Assembly: GCA_022447405.1 (NCBI GenBank)
Contig: JAKVCE010000157.1
Span: forward strand, 1-5,698
DNA length: 5,698 bases
From: Planctomycetota bacterium
GTDB lineage: Bacteria > Planctomycetota > UBA1135 > GCA-002686595
Direction: 5' to 3'
The notes below the pieces were generated by a model. It made no database searches and was not told the DNA's origin. It was given only the letters and a program-made list of their open reading frames with translations. Shown here piece after piece: positions 1 through 5,698 of the stretch; the stretch's first letter is position 1; the number at the start of each line of letters is the position of its first letter. The position numbers and the translations under genes were made by a program.

Positions 1-104
1 TATGCCAAGGGTCCACCCTCAGCCGTCACGATCGCGCACGTTCGCCTAGGATGTCAGCCTCCAAGAGAGGAACGACGCCCGCCGCACCCGAACAGGTCAT
101 CCAC

Positions 105-866
105 ATGCAGAGCCCCCTCCCCCTCCTCGCCATCGCGCTCGTCTCAGCCATCACCCTCGAGTCCAACACGAGCACCGCGCCCCTCAAGCAAGCCGTCGTC
201 ACCGGCGAGGGCTGGCGCGAGCTCACCCTCGCTGACTTCGTGAACGTGAACGGGACCGAGGACACCTGGAAGGACGGTGAAGGCGGCGGGATCATCTGCA
301 GCGGCAAGCCCAACGGAGGCGCGCGCACGAAGACCGAGTTCACGAACTTCGAGATGGTCTGCGAGTGGAAGCACCACGTGTACGCGGGGAACGCCGGCGT
401 CTTCATCTGGTGCCCGGAGTCCGCCTTCACCGACCTGCCCCCTGGTCAGCTCCCGCGGAGCGGCATCGAGATCCAAGTCCTCGACCTCGGCTACGAGGAG
501 AACTGGGAGAAGTCGAAGGGCTCGCCCTCTGGCTGGTTCACGAGCCACGGCGACGTCTTCCCCGTGGGCGGCTCCAAGATGAAGGCCTTCACGCCCGAGA
601 TCACCTACGCGCGGCCGGACGGCTCCTCCGCGAAGGTCGGCAATCCAAACAGCAGCCGCAGCTTCCCCACCAAGCGCCTCACCAACCCCGTCGGCGAGTG
701 GAACCACTACTACATCCGCGCCATCAACGGCGAGGTCAGGCTGTGGGTGAACGGCGAAGAGGTGAACGGCGGCAACCAGTGCCAGCCCGCCACCGGCTAC
801 ATCGCGCTCGAGTCGGAGGGCTCCCTCATGGAGTACCGCAACCTCCGCATCCGCGAGCTGCCCTAG
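105..866 (+). CDS. Exported DUF1080 / 3-keto-disaccharide hydrolase-domain protein
   Basis: The 253-residue product matches the DUF1080 family (now called 3-keto-disaccharide hydrolase), a concanavalin-like beta-sandwich. Visible family landmarks are GNAGVF (95-100), GIEIQVLD (120-127), HGDVFPV (148-154), GEWNHYYI (197-204), VNGEEVNGG (215-223) and GYIALESEGS followed by EYRNLRIREL (231-252). Characterised members cleave 3-keto-glucosides; the substrate here is unknown. Residues 4-18 are hydrophobic and STA (23-25) could be a signal-peptidase I site, so export to the periplasm or surface is likely. There is no lipobox cysteine. The frame opens at an upstream ATG (51), which would add 18 residues including K5 and R6. 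I prefer 105 because the added stretch uses codons rare in this window (AGA, GGA, TCA) and the AGG before ATG 51 touches the codon, whereas AGG at 94-96 is 8 nt from ATG 105. The lack of positive charge before the hydrophobic core argues the other way. The gene converges on the MFS transporter. Upstream sequence is limited to 104 bp and shows no clear promoter. Confidence 0.86.
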   Translation: MQSPLPLLAIALVSAITLESNTSTAPLKQAVVTGEGWRELTLADFVNVNGTEDTWKDGEGGGIICSGKPNGGARTKTEFTNFEMVCEWKHHVYAGNAGVFIWCPESAFTDLPPGQLPRSGIEIQVLDLGYEENWEKSKGSPSGWFTSHGDVFPVGGSKMKAFTPEITYARPDGSSAKVGNPNSSRSFPTKRLTNPVGEWNHYYIRAINGEVRLWVNGEEVNGGNQCQPATGYIALESEGSLMEYRNLRIRELP

Positions 867-878
867 CGCGAAAATGAA

Positions 879-905
879 GACGCCCGAGCCAGCGGCCCGG
901 GCGTC
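879..905. terminator. Hairpin terminator between convergent genes (proximal to the DUF1080 gene)
   Basis: GACGCCCG (879-886) pairs perfectly with CGGGCGTC (898-905). Inside, after one A-C mismatch, GCC (888-890) pairs with GGC (894-896) around an AGC loop. It starts 13 nt after the DUF1080 stop codon. On the minus strand the stem is followed by TTCATTTT, so it is best placed as the intrinsic terminator of the leftward MFS gene. On the plus strand there is no T run, so it would act as a weaker or Rho-assisted stop for the DUF1080 gene. Confidence 0.72.
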
Positions 906-914
906 GTACTCGAT

Positions 915-932
915 GGCGTGATCGCTCACGCC
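915..932. terminator. Second tandem hairpin between convergent genes
   Basis: GGCGTGA (915-921) pairs perfectly with TCACGCC (926-932) around a TCGC tetraloop, and T914-G933 can add a wobble pair. It lies 9 bp from the first hairpin and 16 bp from the stop codon of the MFS gene. Neither side has a T tract, so alone it is not a canonical intrinsic terminator. With the neighbouring hairpin it likely forms a two-stem transcription barrier or protects the 3' ends of the convergent mRNAs. Confidence 0.5.
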
Positions 933-948
933 GCTGCGGCGAGGAGCG

Positions 949-2517
949 TCAGTTCAGCTCAACTGGCTTGTAGCCGCCCTTCCCTCGGAAGTGGAAGATC
1001 AGCCCGAGGTAGGCCAAGAGCATCAGGAGCGGCAGGATGACGACCTTGCGGAGCGCCGTCGCCTTGCCCTCGATCTGGGCTTGGTCGAGCACCGCTGTCT
1101 CGGCCTCTGTCGCTGCCTTGGCGGCCTCCCCATCTAGGGCCCGGTAGGACCCGAAGAGGCTCTCCTTCTCTGCCGTGGCAAAGCGCTCGACGAGGGCCTC
1201 GTCAGCCTCCGCGATGCTCGCCACGATCGTCGTGTCCTGGACATTGCCCAGCCAGGCGTTCCCGAGGACGCCGACCCCGAGCATGCCCACGCCGGCGATG
1301 ACGTTGATCGTCATCGCGCCGCCGCGCGGGAACTGCTCTGAGACGAAGCCGAGGGTCGTGGGCCAGAAGAAGGTCTGCCCCATCCCATAGATGGTGGCCG
1401 CCAAGAAGACGATGAACGCGCTGGGGGCCGCAGACATGGTGAGGTAGGAGAGGGCGAGGATGCCGATGCAGACCGTCGCGCTGCTCGCGGCGAGCAGACC
1501 GAGGGGCTGCAGCTTCTCCACGATCGGTCCGCAGAAGGTCCGCAGCACGAGCATGATGGAGGCCGTGTAGACGAGCACCCAACCAGCGTCGATCCCGAAG
1601 GTGTTGCTCATCGCAGGGCCGAGGAGCTCCTTGATCCAGTTGTCCGTCCCGAGCTCAGTCGTCGCCAACAGCAGCATGACCAAGAGCATGAAGACATAGA
1701 GCGGGCGTCCGAAGGAGCGGGCGAAGAAGCCATAGACAGCGGCCAGGACAACGGCCACGCCGAGCTGACCTCCTGTGCCGAGCGCGGCGAACCCGAGGAC
1801 GTTCGTGTCCATCCCCGGCTTCGGGCCGAGGAGCTCCATGCAGATGATCGCGGCGGCGATGAAGAAGCCACCCCAGCCGACCTCTCCGAGCATCTCGCGA
1901 TCTGAGACACCTGCGGTGACTCGTTCACTGACGGGGAAGGTCTGCTTCATCATCATCACGCCGTAGATGACGGTCGGGATGAGGATGAGCCCGATCTTAC
2001 CCTGCCACTCCATCGAGTCCCCGATGACGAAGAGGACGAGGCCTGTCACGACCAGGCCGCCCGGCCAGCCCGCGTGGAGGATGTTGAGCCACTTGGTCTT
2101 CTCCTTGTGATAGACCGTCGCGATGAGCGGGTTGATGACGGCCTCGACCGTGCCGTTGCCGAGCGCGCCGATGACGCTGCCCCAGTAGAGGTATTGGTAG
2201 GCCGACTCCGGGTTGCTGCCAGCCATGATCGTCATGGCGACGAAGCCGACATGGCATATGAAGGAGAAGGCCATCGCCTTCCCGTAGCCGATGCGGTCTA
2301 GGACGATGCTGAAGAGCACGATGCTGACGCCGAAGGGCCAGAGGCCCGCGCCGAAGATCGTCCCCTTCTGGGTGTTGTCCAGCCCGAAGTCATCAGCCCA
2401 GGTGTCCATGAGGAAGATCCTCAGCATGAACGAGAACGCGGTCGCGACGAGCGCGACGAAGCAGGCAGAGAACAGCTTGAAGTCCGGGGCGTCTGCCCCG
2501 TCGTGGGAGTTCGTCAT
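949..2517 (-). CDS. MFS sugar transporter, FHS/FucP-like
   Basis: A 522-residue inner-membrane protein of the major facilitator superfamily, probably a proton-coupled sugar or oligosaccharide importer. About a dozen hydrophobic segments are visible. The loop between helices 2 and 3 carries a degenerate motif A, DRIGYGK (74-80). NP (129-130) and NILHAGWPGG (145-154) resemble the Asn-Pro and Asn-x-x-His-Ala-x-x-Pro-Gly-Gly signatures of fucose/glucose-galactose (FHS) porters. A hydrophilic, acidic stretch of roughly 65-70 residues (about 423-490) precedes the last helix (about 491-510), and the tail is FRGKGGYKPVELN. On the minus strand GGAA lies about 6 nt before the ATG, a modest ribosome binding site. 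The gene is divergent from the GH88-SDR row and shares its control region, which suggests coregulation and import of the GH88 substrate. Its 3' end meets the tandem hairpins. The MFS call is secure; the substrate is inferred from context only. Confidence 0.9.
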   Translation of the reverse strand: MTNSHDGADAPDFKLFSACFVALVATAFSFMLRIFLMDTWADDFGLDNTQKGTIFGAGLWPFGVSIVLFSIVLDRIGYGKAMAFSFICHVGFVAMTIMAGSNPESAYQYLYWGSVIGALGNGTVEAVINPLIATVYHKEKTKWLNILHAGWPGGLVVTGLVLFVIGDSMEWQGKIGLILIPTVIYGVMMMKQTFPVSERVTAGVSDREMLGEVGWGGFFIAAAIICMELLGPKPGMDTNVLGFAALGTGGQLGVAVVLAAVYGFFARSFGRPLYVFMLLVMLLLATTELGTDNWIKELLGPAMSNTFGIDAGWVLVYTASIMLVLRTFCGPIVEKLQPLGLLAASSATVCIGILALSYLTMSAAPSAFIVFLAATIYGMGQTFFWPTTLGFVSEQFPRGGAMTINVIAGVGMLGVGVLGNAWLGNVQDTTIVASIAEADEALVERFATAEKESLFGSYRALDGEAAKAATEAETAVLDQAQIEGKATALRKVVILPLLMLLAYLGLIFHFRGKGGYKPVELN

Positions 2518-2660
2518 CGTGTTTCCAGAAATCCGAGTGGGGTTGCCCCACGCACAACGAGCGGGGCCAAGGCAAAGTTTAGGGAGACGGCAAGCTCGAC
2601 TCCAAGCAGGAGACAGGGTTAGGGACGCCTTGCCGCCTCAGTGGAGAGCCAGAGGCTACT
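2518..2660. promoter_or_regulatory. Divergent control region between transporter and GH88 operon
   Basis: This 143-bp gene-free stretch must hold the promoters of both the leftward MFS gene and the rightward GH88 row. No convincing -35/-10 pair stands out. It contains four copies of the pentamer TTGCC/GGCAA: 2543-2547 (TTGCC), 2571-2575 and 2589-2593 (GGCAA), and 2630-2634 (TTGCC). The third and fourth extend to a 7-bp inverted repeat, CGGCAAG (2588-2594) and CTTGCCG (2629-2635). These are candidate half-sites for a sugar-responsive regulator (inference). For GH88 translation, AGAGG (2651-2655) lies 5 nt before the ATG, and a small 4-bp stem (2647-2650 with 2654-2657) overlaps it. Confidence 0.5.
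2537..2551. repeat. Perfect inverted repeat / possible operator or leader hairpin
   Basis: GTGGGG-TTG-CCCCAC is a perfect 6-bp inverted repeat with a 3-nt centre, placed 20-34 nt upstream of the MFS start codon. It could be an operator for a dimeric repressor or a stable hairpin in the MFS mRNA leader. It has no T run on either side and sits at a 5' end, so a terminator is unlikely. Its centre also contains one of the four TTGCC pentamers of this region. Confidence 0.45.
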
Positions 2661-4061
2661 ATGGGTCTCGTGATCCACTCAGATGACAGCCTCCGCCCCG
2701 AGGATCTCACTGGCGCCATCGCGCGCATGTGGGAGGCCTCCGCGCCCAAGCTCCGCAGCATCGAGGAGACCTCTCCTCCCGGCGCGGGCGCGCCCGTCTT
2801 CACCGTCGAGGGCCGCTACACGGCGCAGGGCTGGACCGAGTGGACACAGGGCTTCCAGTACGGCTCGGCGCTCTTGCAGTTCGACGCCACGGACGAGGGC
2901 TGGTTCTTGGAGCTCGGCCGCGAGCGCACGCGCGACGTGATGGCGCCCCACCTCACGCACCTCGGCGTCCACGACCACGGCTTCAACAACGTCTCCACCT
3001 ACGGCAACCTCCGCCGCCTGGCCCTAGAGGGGCGCGTAGACGCCGCCGACACCGAGGTCGACTTCTGGGAGCTCGCGCTGCAGGTCTCGGGCGCAGTGCA
3101 GGCGGCGCGTTGGACGAAGACCTCTGAGGGCGGCGGCTTCATCCACTCCTTCAACGGCCCGCACTCCCTCTTCGCCGACACGATCCGCACACTGCGCGCC
3201 CTCGCGCTCTCTCACGACCTGGGCCACTTCCTCTACGAAGAGCAAGACGAGCAGGTCGACCTCCTCGACCGGCTCATCGCCCACGCCGACGCCACCGCGC
3301 GCTACTCGCTCTACTGGGGCGAGGGCCGCGACGCGCACGACGAGCGCGGACGCGTCGCGCACGAGTCCATCTTCAACCCCGAGAGCGGCGCCTACCGGAA
3401 CCCCTCAACCCAGCAGGGCCACTCCCCCTTCTCCACTTGGACCCGCGGCCAGGCCTGGGTCATCACCGGCTTCGCCGAGCTCCTCGAGTGGCTCGGGACC
3501 TTGGACGACGAAGAGCTCGCGCCCTTCGGCGGCCGCATGCACGTCGAGGGCTGGTTCTCCGCCTCCTGCCGCGCCGCCTGCGATCACTACATCGCGAACA
3601 CGCCCACCTGCGGCGTCCCCTATTGGGACACCGGCGCGCCGGGCCTCGCCGAGATCCCGGACCACGCGGAGATCGCGGCGGACCCCTTCAATGATCACGA
3701 GCCCGTCGACAGCTCCGCCGCCGCCATCGCAGCGCAGGGCCTGCTGCGCTTCGGCCGCTGGCTCAAGACGAGCGGTGACGCTGACGGCGTGGTCTACACC
3801 CAGGCCGGCCTGACCGCGACGCGCACGCTCCTCAGTGAGCCCTACCTCTCGACCGACCCCGAGCACCAAGGCCTCCTGCTCCACTCGATCTACCACCGCC
3901 CCAACGGCTGGGACCACACCCCTGAGGGCGCGCGCACCCCGCGCGGCGAGGCGTGCCAGTGGGGTGACTACCACCTGCGCGAGCTCGCGGTCCTCGTCGA
4001 GCGCCTCGCGACCGATAAGACCTACCCGACCTTCTTCGGTCCGGAGGACACCCACGAATGA
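2661..4061 (+). CDS. Glycoside hydrolase family 88, unsaturated glucuronyl hydrolase
   Basis: A 466-residue protein with the layout of GH88 (alpha/alpha-barrel) enzymes, which cleave the terminal 4,5-unsaturated uronic acid left by polysaccharide lyases by hydrating the double bond. Landmarks are HDHGF (104-108), whose D105 matches the first catalytic Asp region of known unsaturated glucuronyl hydrolases; LFADTIRTL (170-178), whose D173 fits the second Asp; STWTRGQAW (258-266), the family signature; PYWDTGAP (320-327); VDSSAAAIAAQGLL (349-362); and EACQWGDYHLRE (430-441). No signal peptide or membrane segment is seen, so it acts in the cytoplasm on imported oligosaccharides. It is longer than the ~380-residue Bacillus enzyme. 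AGAGG 5 nt before ATG 2661 supports the start. It leads a rightward row, overlaps the SDR gene by 4 bp, and is divergent from the sugar porter. The family is secure. Whether the natural substrate comes from glycosaminoglycan-, alginate-, ulvan- or gellan-type glycans cannot be told. Confidence 0.9.
   Translation: MGLVIHSDDSLRPEDLTGAIARMWEASAPKLRSIEETSPPGAGAPVFTVEGRYTAQGWTEWTQGFQYGSALLQFDATDEGWFLELGRERTRDVMAPHLTHLGVHDHGFNNVSTYGNLRRLALEGRVDAADTEVDFWELALQVSGAVQAARWTKTSEGGGFIHSFNGPHSLFADTIRTLRALALSHDLGHFLYEEQDEQVDLLDRLIAHADATARYSLYWGEGRDAHDERGRVAHESIFNPESGAYRNPSTQQGHSPFSTWTRGQAWVITGFAELLEWLGTLDDEELAPFGGRMHVEGWFSASCRAACDHYIANTPTCGVPYWDTGAPGLAEIPDHAEIAADPFNDHEPVDSSAAAIAAQGLLRFGRWLKTSGDADGVVYTQAGLTATRTLLSEPYLSTDPEHQGLLLHSIYHRPNGWDHTPEGARTPRGEACQWGDYHLRELAVLVERLATDKTYPTFFGPEDTHE
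4043..4047 (+). promoter_or_regulatory. Shine-Dalgarno for the SDR gene inside the GH88 coding end
   Basis: GGAGG (followed by A) lies 10 nt before ATG 4058 and is the clearest ribosome binding site in the window. With the ATGA stop/start overlap it supports coupled translation of the GH88 and SDR genes from one mRNA. Confidence 0.65.
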
Positions 4062-4828
4062 GCCGCCCCGTCGCCCTCATCACCGGCTCGAGCCGCGGCA
4101 TCGGCCTCGGCATCGCGCGCGCTCTCAGCGCGACCCACGACCTCGTCATCAACGGGGTCCGCGATGAGCCCGAGGTCGCCGAGGTCCTCGAGGAGCTCAA
4201 GGCCGCGGGCGCCGAGGTCGCCTACGCCCAAGGTGACGTCTCCAGCGCAGAGGGTCGCGCTGGCATCCTCGCCAAGACCCGCGACGCCTTCGGCCGCCTA
4301 GACGTCCTCGTGAACAACGCCGGCGTCGCTCCGAAGAAGCGCCACGACCTCCTCGAGGCCGACGCCGAGGAGCTCGACTGGATGATCGGTGTGAACTGCA
4401 CCGGCCCTCACCTCCTCACTCAAGGAGCCGCGAGCTGGATGATCGAGGAGCGCGCCGAGGACGCAGAGCGCGCGCTCTCCATCATCTTCGTCACCTCCAT
4501 CTCCGCAGAGAGCGCGACCCCAAACCGCGGCGGCTACTGCATGGCGAAGGCGGCCTCCTCGATGAGCGCCCGCCTCTTCGCCGTCCGCCTCGCCGAGCAC
4601 TCCATCCCGGTCTACGAGGTGCGCCCTGGCATCATCGCGACCGACATGACCGCGCCCGTGAAAGAGAAGTACGACGACTTCATCGCCGACGGCAACCTCC
4701 TCGACGCCCGCTGGGGCACCCCCGAAGACATCGGCAAGTCCGTCGCCGCCCTGGTGCGTGGTGACCTCCCCTACGCCACCGGCGCGGTCATCACTCAGGA
4801 CGGAGGCCTCGGCCTCCCCCGCCTCTAG
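4058..4828 (+). CDS. SDR-family NAD(P)-dependent oxidoreductase (3-ketoacyl-ACP reductase-like)
   Basis: A 256-residue classical short-chain dehydrogenase/reductase with a Rossmann fold. It has TGSSRGIG (9-16) for the cofactor, D60-V61 after beta-3, NNAG (86-89), N113, catalytic S147, Y160 and K164 with the usual spacing (YCMAK), and PG at 190-191 followed by TDM (195-197). The second strand ends in INGVR with no acidic residue, and R13 and R35 are present, which favours NADP(H) (inference). Sequence searches usually label such proteins 3-ketoacyl-ACP reductase. The ATGA overlap with the GH88 gene and the strong Shine-Dalgarno point instead to sugar metabolism. A plausible role is reducing the 4-deoxy-5-keto-uronate that forms from the unsaturated uronic acid, giving 2-keto-3-deoxygluconate, as DEH reductases do. 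It could equally act on another keto sugar. Leucine is coded almost only by CTC (22 of 24). The last 54 bp are repeated at the right edge of the window. Confidence 0.9.
   Translation: MSRPVALITGSSRGIGLGIARALSATHDLVINGVRDEPEVAEVLEELKAAGAEVAYAQGDVSSAEGRAGILAKTRDAFGRLDVLVNNAGVAPKKRHDLLEADAEELDWMIGVNCTGPHLLTQGAASWMIEERAEDAERALSIIFVTSISAESATPNRGGYCMAKAASSMSARLFAVRLAEHSIPVYEVRPGIIATDMTAPVKEKYDDFIADGNLLDARWGTPEDIGKSVAALVRGDLPYATGAVITQDGGLGLPRL
4775..4828 (+). repeat. Direct repeat copy A: 3' end of the SDR gene
   Basis: These 54 bp encode ATGAVITQDGGLGLPRL and the stop of the SDR protein. They match 5640-5693 at 45 of 54 positions without gaps. The two copies begin 865 bp apart and enclose the whole sulfotransferase-like gene. 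Confidence 0.85.
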
Positions 4829-4846
4829 AGCGCCTCTCCCACGACC

Positions 4847-5614
4847 GTGATCGTCTCCCGCGAACATCGCTTCGTCTTCGTCGAGGCGCCCTTCACCGGA
4901 TCCACGGCGATCTCGAAGGAGCTCCTTGAGCAGTACGGCTGCGAGGAGGTGCTGCACAAGCACGCTCACCTGCGGGAGTTCTTGAACGTCGCGACGCCTG
5001 AGGAGCGTGAGTACAAGGTCGCCATCGGTGTCCGGCACCCGCTCGACCAGATCGTGAGCTTCCACGCCAAGCTCAAGACCAACCACAAGGGCGCCTTCGA
5101 TGACCCGGCGCGCTTCGAGGAGAACGGCGGCTGGGTCAGCGCCGCCAACAGGGAGCAGTTCGAGTTCGTGAAGGGCTCAGACGGAGACTTCAGCGCGTAC
5201 CTCGAGCGCTACTTCCTCAGCGGCGGCGTGCGCGTGAGCCAGTACCTCTGGGGTCGCTCCGCCTATGACCACCTCATCCGCTTCGAGCGCATCGACGAGA
5301 GCTTCGCTGAGTTCTTGGGAGCGTTAGGGCTGGAGGCCAAGCGCGCGCTCCCGGTGGCGAACCCCACCGCCGGCCGGGAGCGAGACTTCTTCTCCGCCTA
5401 TCCGGAGGAGCTGCGCGGGCGCGTGCGAGCCTTCCTCGGACCGCTCATTGAGGACTGGGGCTATGAGCTCCCTGCGAGCTGGGGTAGTGAGGTGCCTCTC
5501 TCGAGCCGCATCAGCTACCGCTTCAAGAACTTCGCCGGGCGAGTCGCGACTCAGGTCTTCCACCTGACGCCCCGCCACTACACGCGCACCCGCGCGAAGC
5601 TCAGCCAGGGCTGA
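4847..5614 (+). CDS. Sulfotransferase-family protein
   Basis: A 255-residue protein with the two PAPS-contact regions of sulfotransferases. An early loop, FVEAPFTGSTAISKEL (11-26), follows the first beta strand and corresponds to the 5'-phosphosulfate loop. GVRHPLDQIVSFHAKLK (61-77) matches the Arg...Ser 3'-phosphate site (R63, S71). LIRFERIDESF (144-154) fits the later conserved strand and helix. Members move sulfate from PAPS to hydroxyls of sugars, lipids or small molecules; the acceptor here is unknown. The first loop has Phe (F16) where many sulfotransferases have Lys or Arg, so activity should not be taken for granted. No signal peptide is seen; the C-terminus (219-252) is basic. The start is GTG, 18 bp after the SDR stop, with no clear Shine-Dalgarno and no better start nearby. 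Leucine codons are mixed (CTC 13, CTG 5, TTG 2, CTT 1, TTA 1 of 22), unlike the SDR gene. That difference and the flanking repeat suggest separate origin. Confidence 0.74.
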   Translation: MIVSREHRFVFVEAPFTGSTAISKELLEQYGCEEVLHKHAHLREFLNVATPEEREYKVAIGVRHPLDQIVSFHAKLKTNHKGAFDDPARFEENGGWVSAANREQFEFVKGSDGDFSAYLERYFLSGGVRVSQYLWGRSAYDHLIRFERIDESFAEFLGALGLEAKRALPVANPTAGRERDFFSAYPEELRGRVRAFLGPLIEDWGYELPASWGSEVPLSSRISYRFKNFAGRVATQVFHLTPRHYTRTRAKLSQG

Positions 5615-5639
5615 GCTTCAATCGCCGACGCGAGGGAGC

Positions 5640-5693
5640 GCCACCGGCGCCGCCCGCACTCAGGACGGCGGCCTCGGTCTCCCGCGTCTTTAG
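5640..5693 (+). pseudogene. Direct repeat copy B: orphan 3' fragment of an SDR gene
   Basis: In frame this reads ATGAARTQDGGLGLPRL and stop. It is 15 of 17 residues identical to the SDR C-terminus (4775-4828), with Val-Ile replaced by Ala-Arg. Of nine base differences, six are synonymous third-position changes (GCG/GCC, GGA/GGC, GGC/GGT, CCC/CCG, CGC/CGT, CTC/CTT). The copy therefore comes from a related SDR gene that evolved under coding constraint, not from a recent exact duplication. Upstream of 5640 the similarity stops; the 25 bp between the sulfotransferase stop and the repeat do not encode the preceding SDR residues and offer no start codon. It could be a recombination scar, an attachment-like duplication, or an assembly join. 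Six G (5693-5698) end the window directly after the TA of the stop codon. Confidence 0.72.
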
Positions 5694-5698
5694 GGGGG

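Noticed and set aside
8..19. Small inverted repeat AGGG-TCCA-CCCT near the left edge
   Set aside because: Only a 4-bp stem with no T tract; too weak to call a terminator for an upstream gene outside the window.
144..929. Long minus-strand open frame opposite the DUF1080 gene
   Set aside because: It is an antisense shadow of a GC-rich gene: low-complexity Ala/Val/Leu/Asp protein, no family motif, and it runs through both terminator hairpins.
2647..2657. AGCC-AGA-GGCT mini-hairpin overlapping the GH88 ribosome binding site
   Set aside because: A 4-bp stem with a 3-nt loop is marginal and could arise by chance. It is noted in the control region entry but not called a regulatory switch.
3405..4055. 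Minus-strand open frame of 216 codons opposite GH88
   Set aside because: Shadow frame with Gly/Val/Arg-rich composition. The plus strand carries the GH88 signature motifs throughout.
4298..5086. Minus-strand open frame of 262 codons spanning the SDR and sulfotransferase genes
   Set aside because: It crosses two well-supported genes on the other strand, and its product is biased (Val, Gly, Glu, Asp, Arg) with no recognisable domain.
5631..5639. Possible extension of SDR similarity upstream of repeat copy B (Arg-Gly before the repeat, as in the SDR)
   Set aside because: The spacing differs from the SDR gene and only two residues agree, so it cannot be told from chance.

Overview
The window is compact, GC-rich bacterial DNA with five substantial protein genes and a short gene-tail fragment at the right edge. 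Codons mostly end in C or G and ribosome binding sites are mostly weak. The gene set is an exported DUF1080 (3-keto-disaccharide hydrolase-like) protein, an MFS sugar porter ending in FRGKGGYKPVELN, a GH88 glucuronyl hydrolase and an SDR. This fits a polysaccharide-degrading bacterium of the Planctomycetota or a related group (inference from gene content and protein style; no marker gene is present).

Layout: positions 105-866 (+) encode the exported DUF1080 protein. It converges on an MFS transporter at 949-2517 (-), and the 82-bp gap holds two tandem hairpins that look like a shared terminator. A 143-bp divergent control region (2518-2660) separates the transporter from a rightward gene row: GH88 hydrolase (2661-4061), SDR oxidoreductase (4058-4828, overlapping by 4 bp) and a sulfotransferase-like gene (4847-5614, GTG start, 18-bp gap). 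The last ~54 bp before the window edge (5640-5693) are a diverged copy of the last 54 bp of the SDR gene, so the sulfotransferase sits between two copies of the SDR 3' end.

How they may work together (inference): the MFS porter imports small uronide-containing oligosaccharides made by an extracellular lyase encoded elsewhere. The cytoplasmic GH88 enzyme removes the 4,5-unsaturated uronic acid. The translationally coupled SDR reduces a resulting keto sugar, for example 4-deoxy-5-keto-uronate. The exported DUF1080 protein may act on a modified glycoside outside the cytoplasm. The sulfotransferase does not fit the catabolic scheme. It differs from the SDR in leucine codon use and is bracketed by the repeated SDR tail, so it may be a later insertion.

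The most interesting signal is that duplicated SDR tail. Its differences are mostly synonymous, which resembles integration at the 3' end of a protein gene. An assembly artefact is a serious alternative, because the copy lies at the very end of the window and is followed by a run of G.
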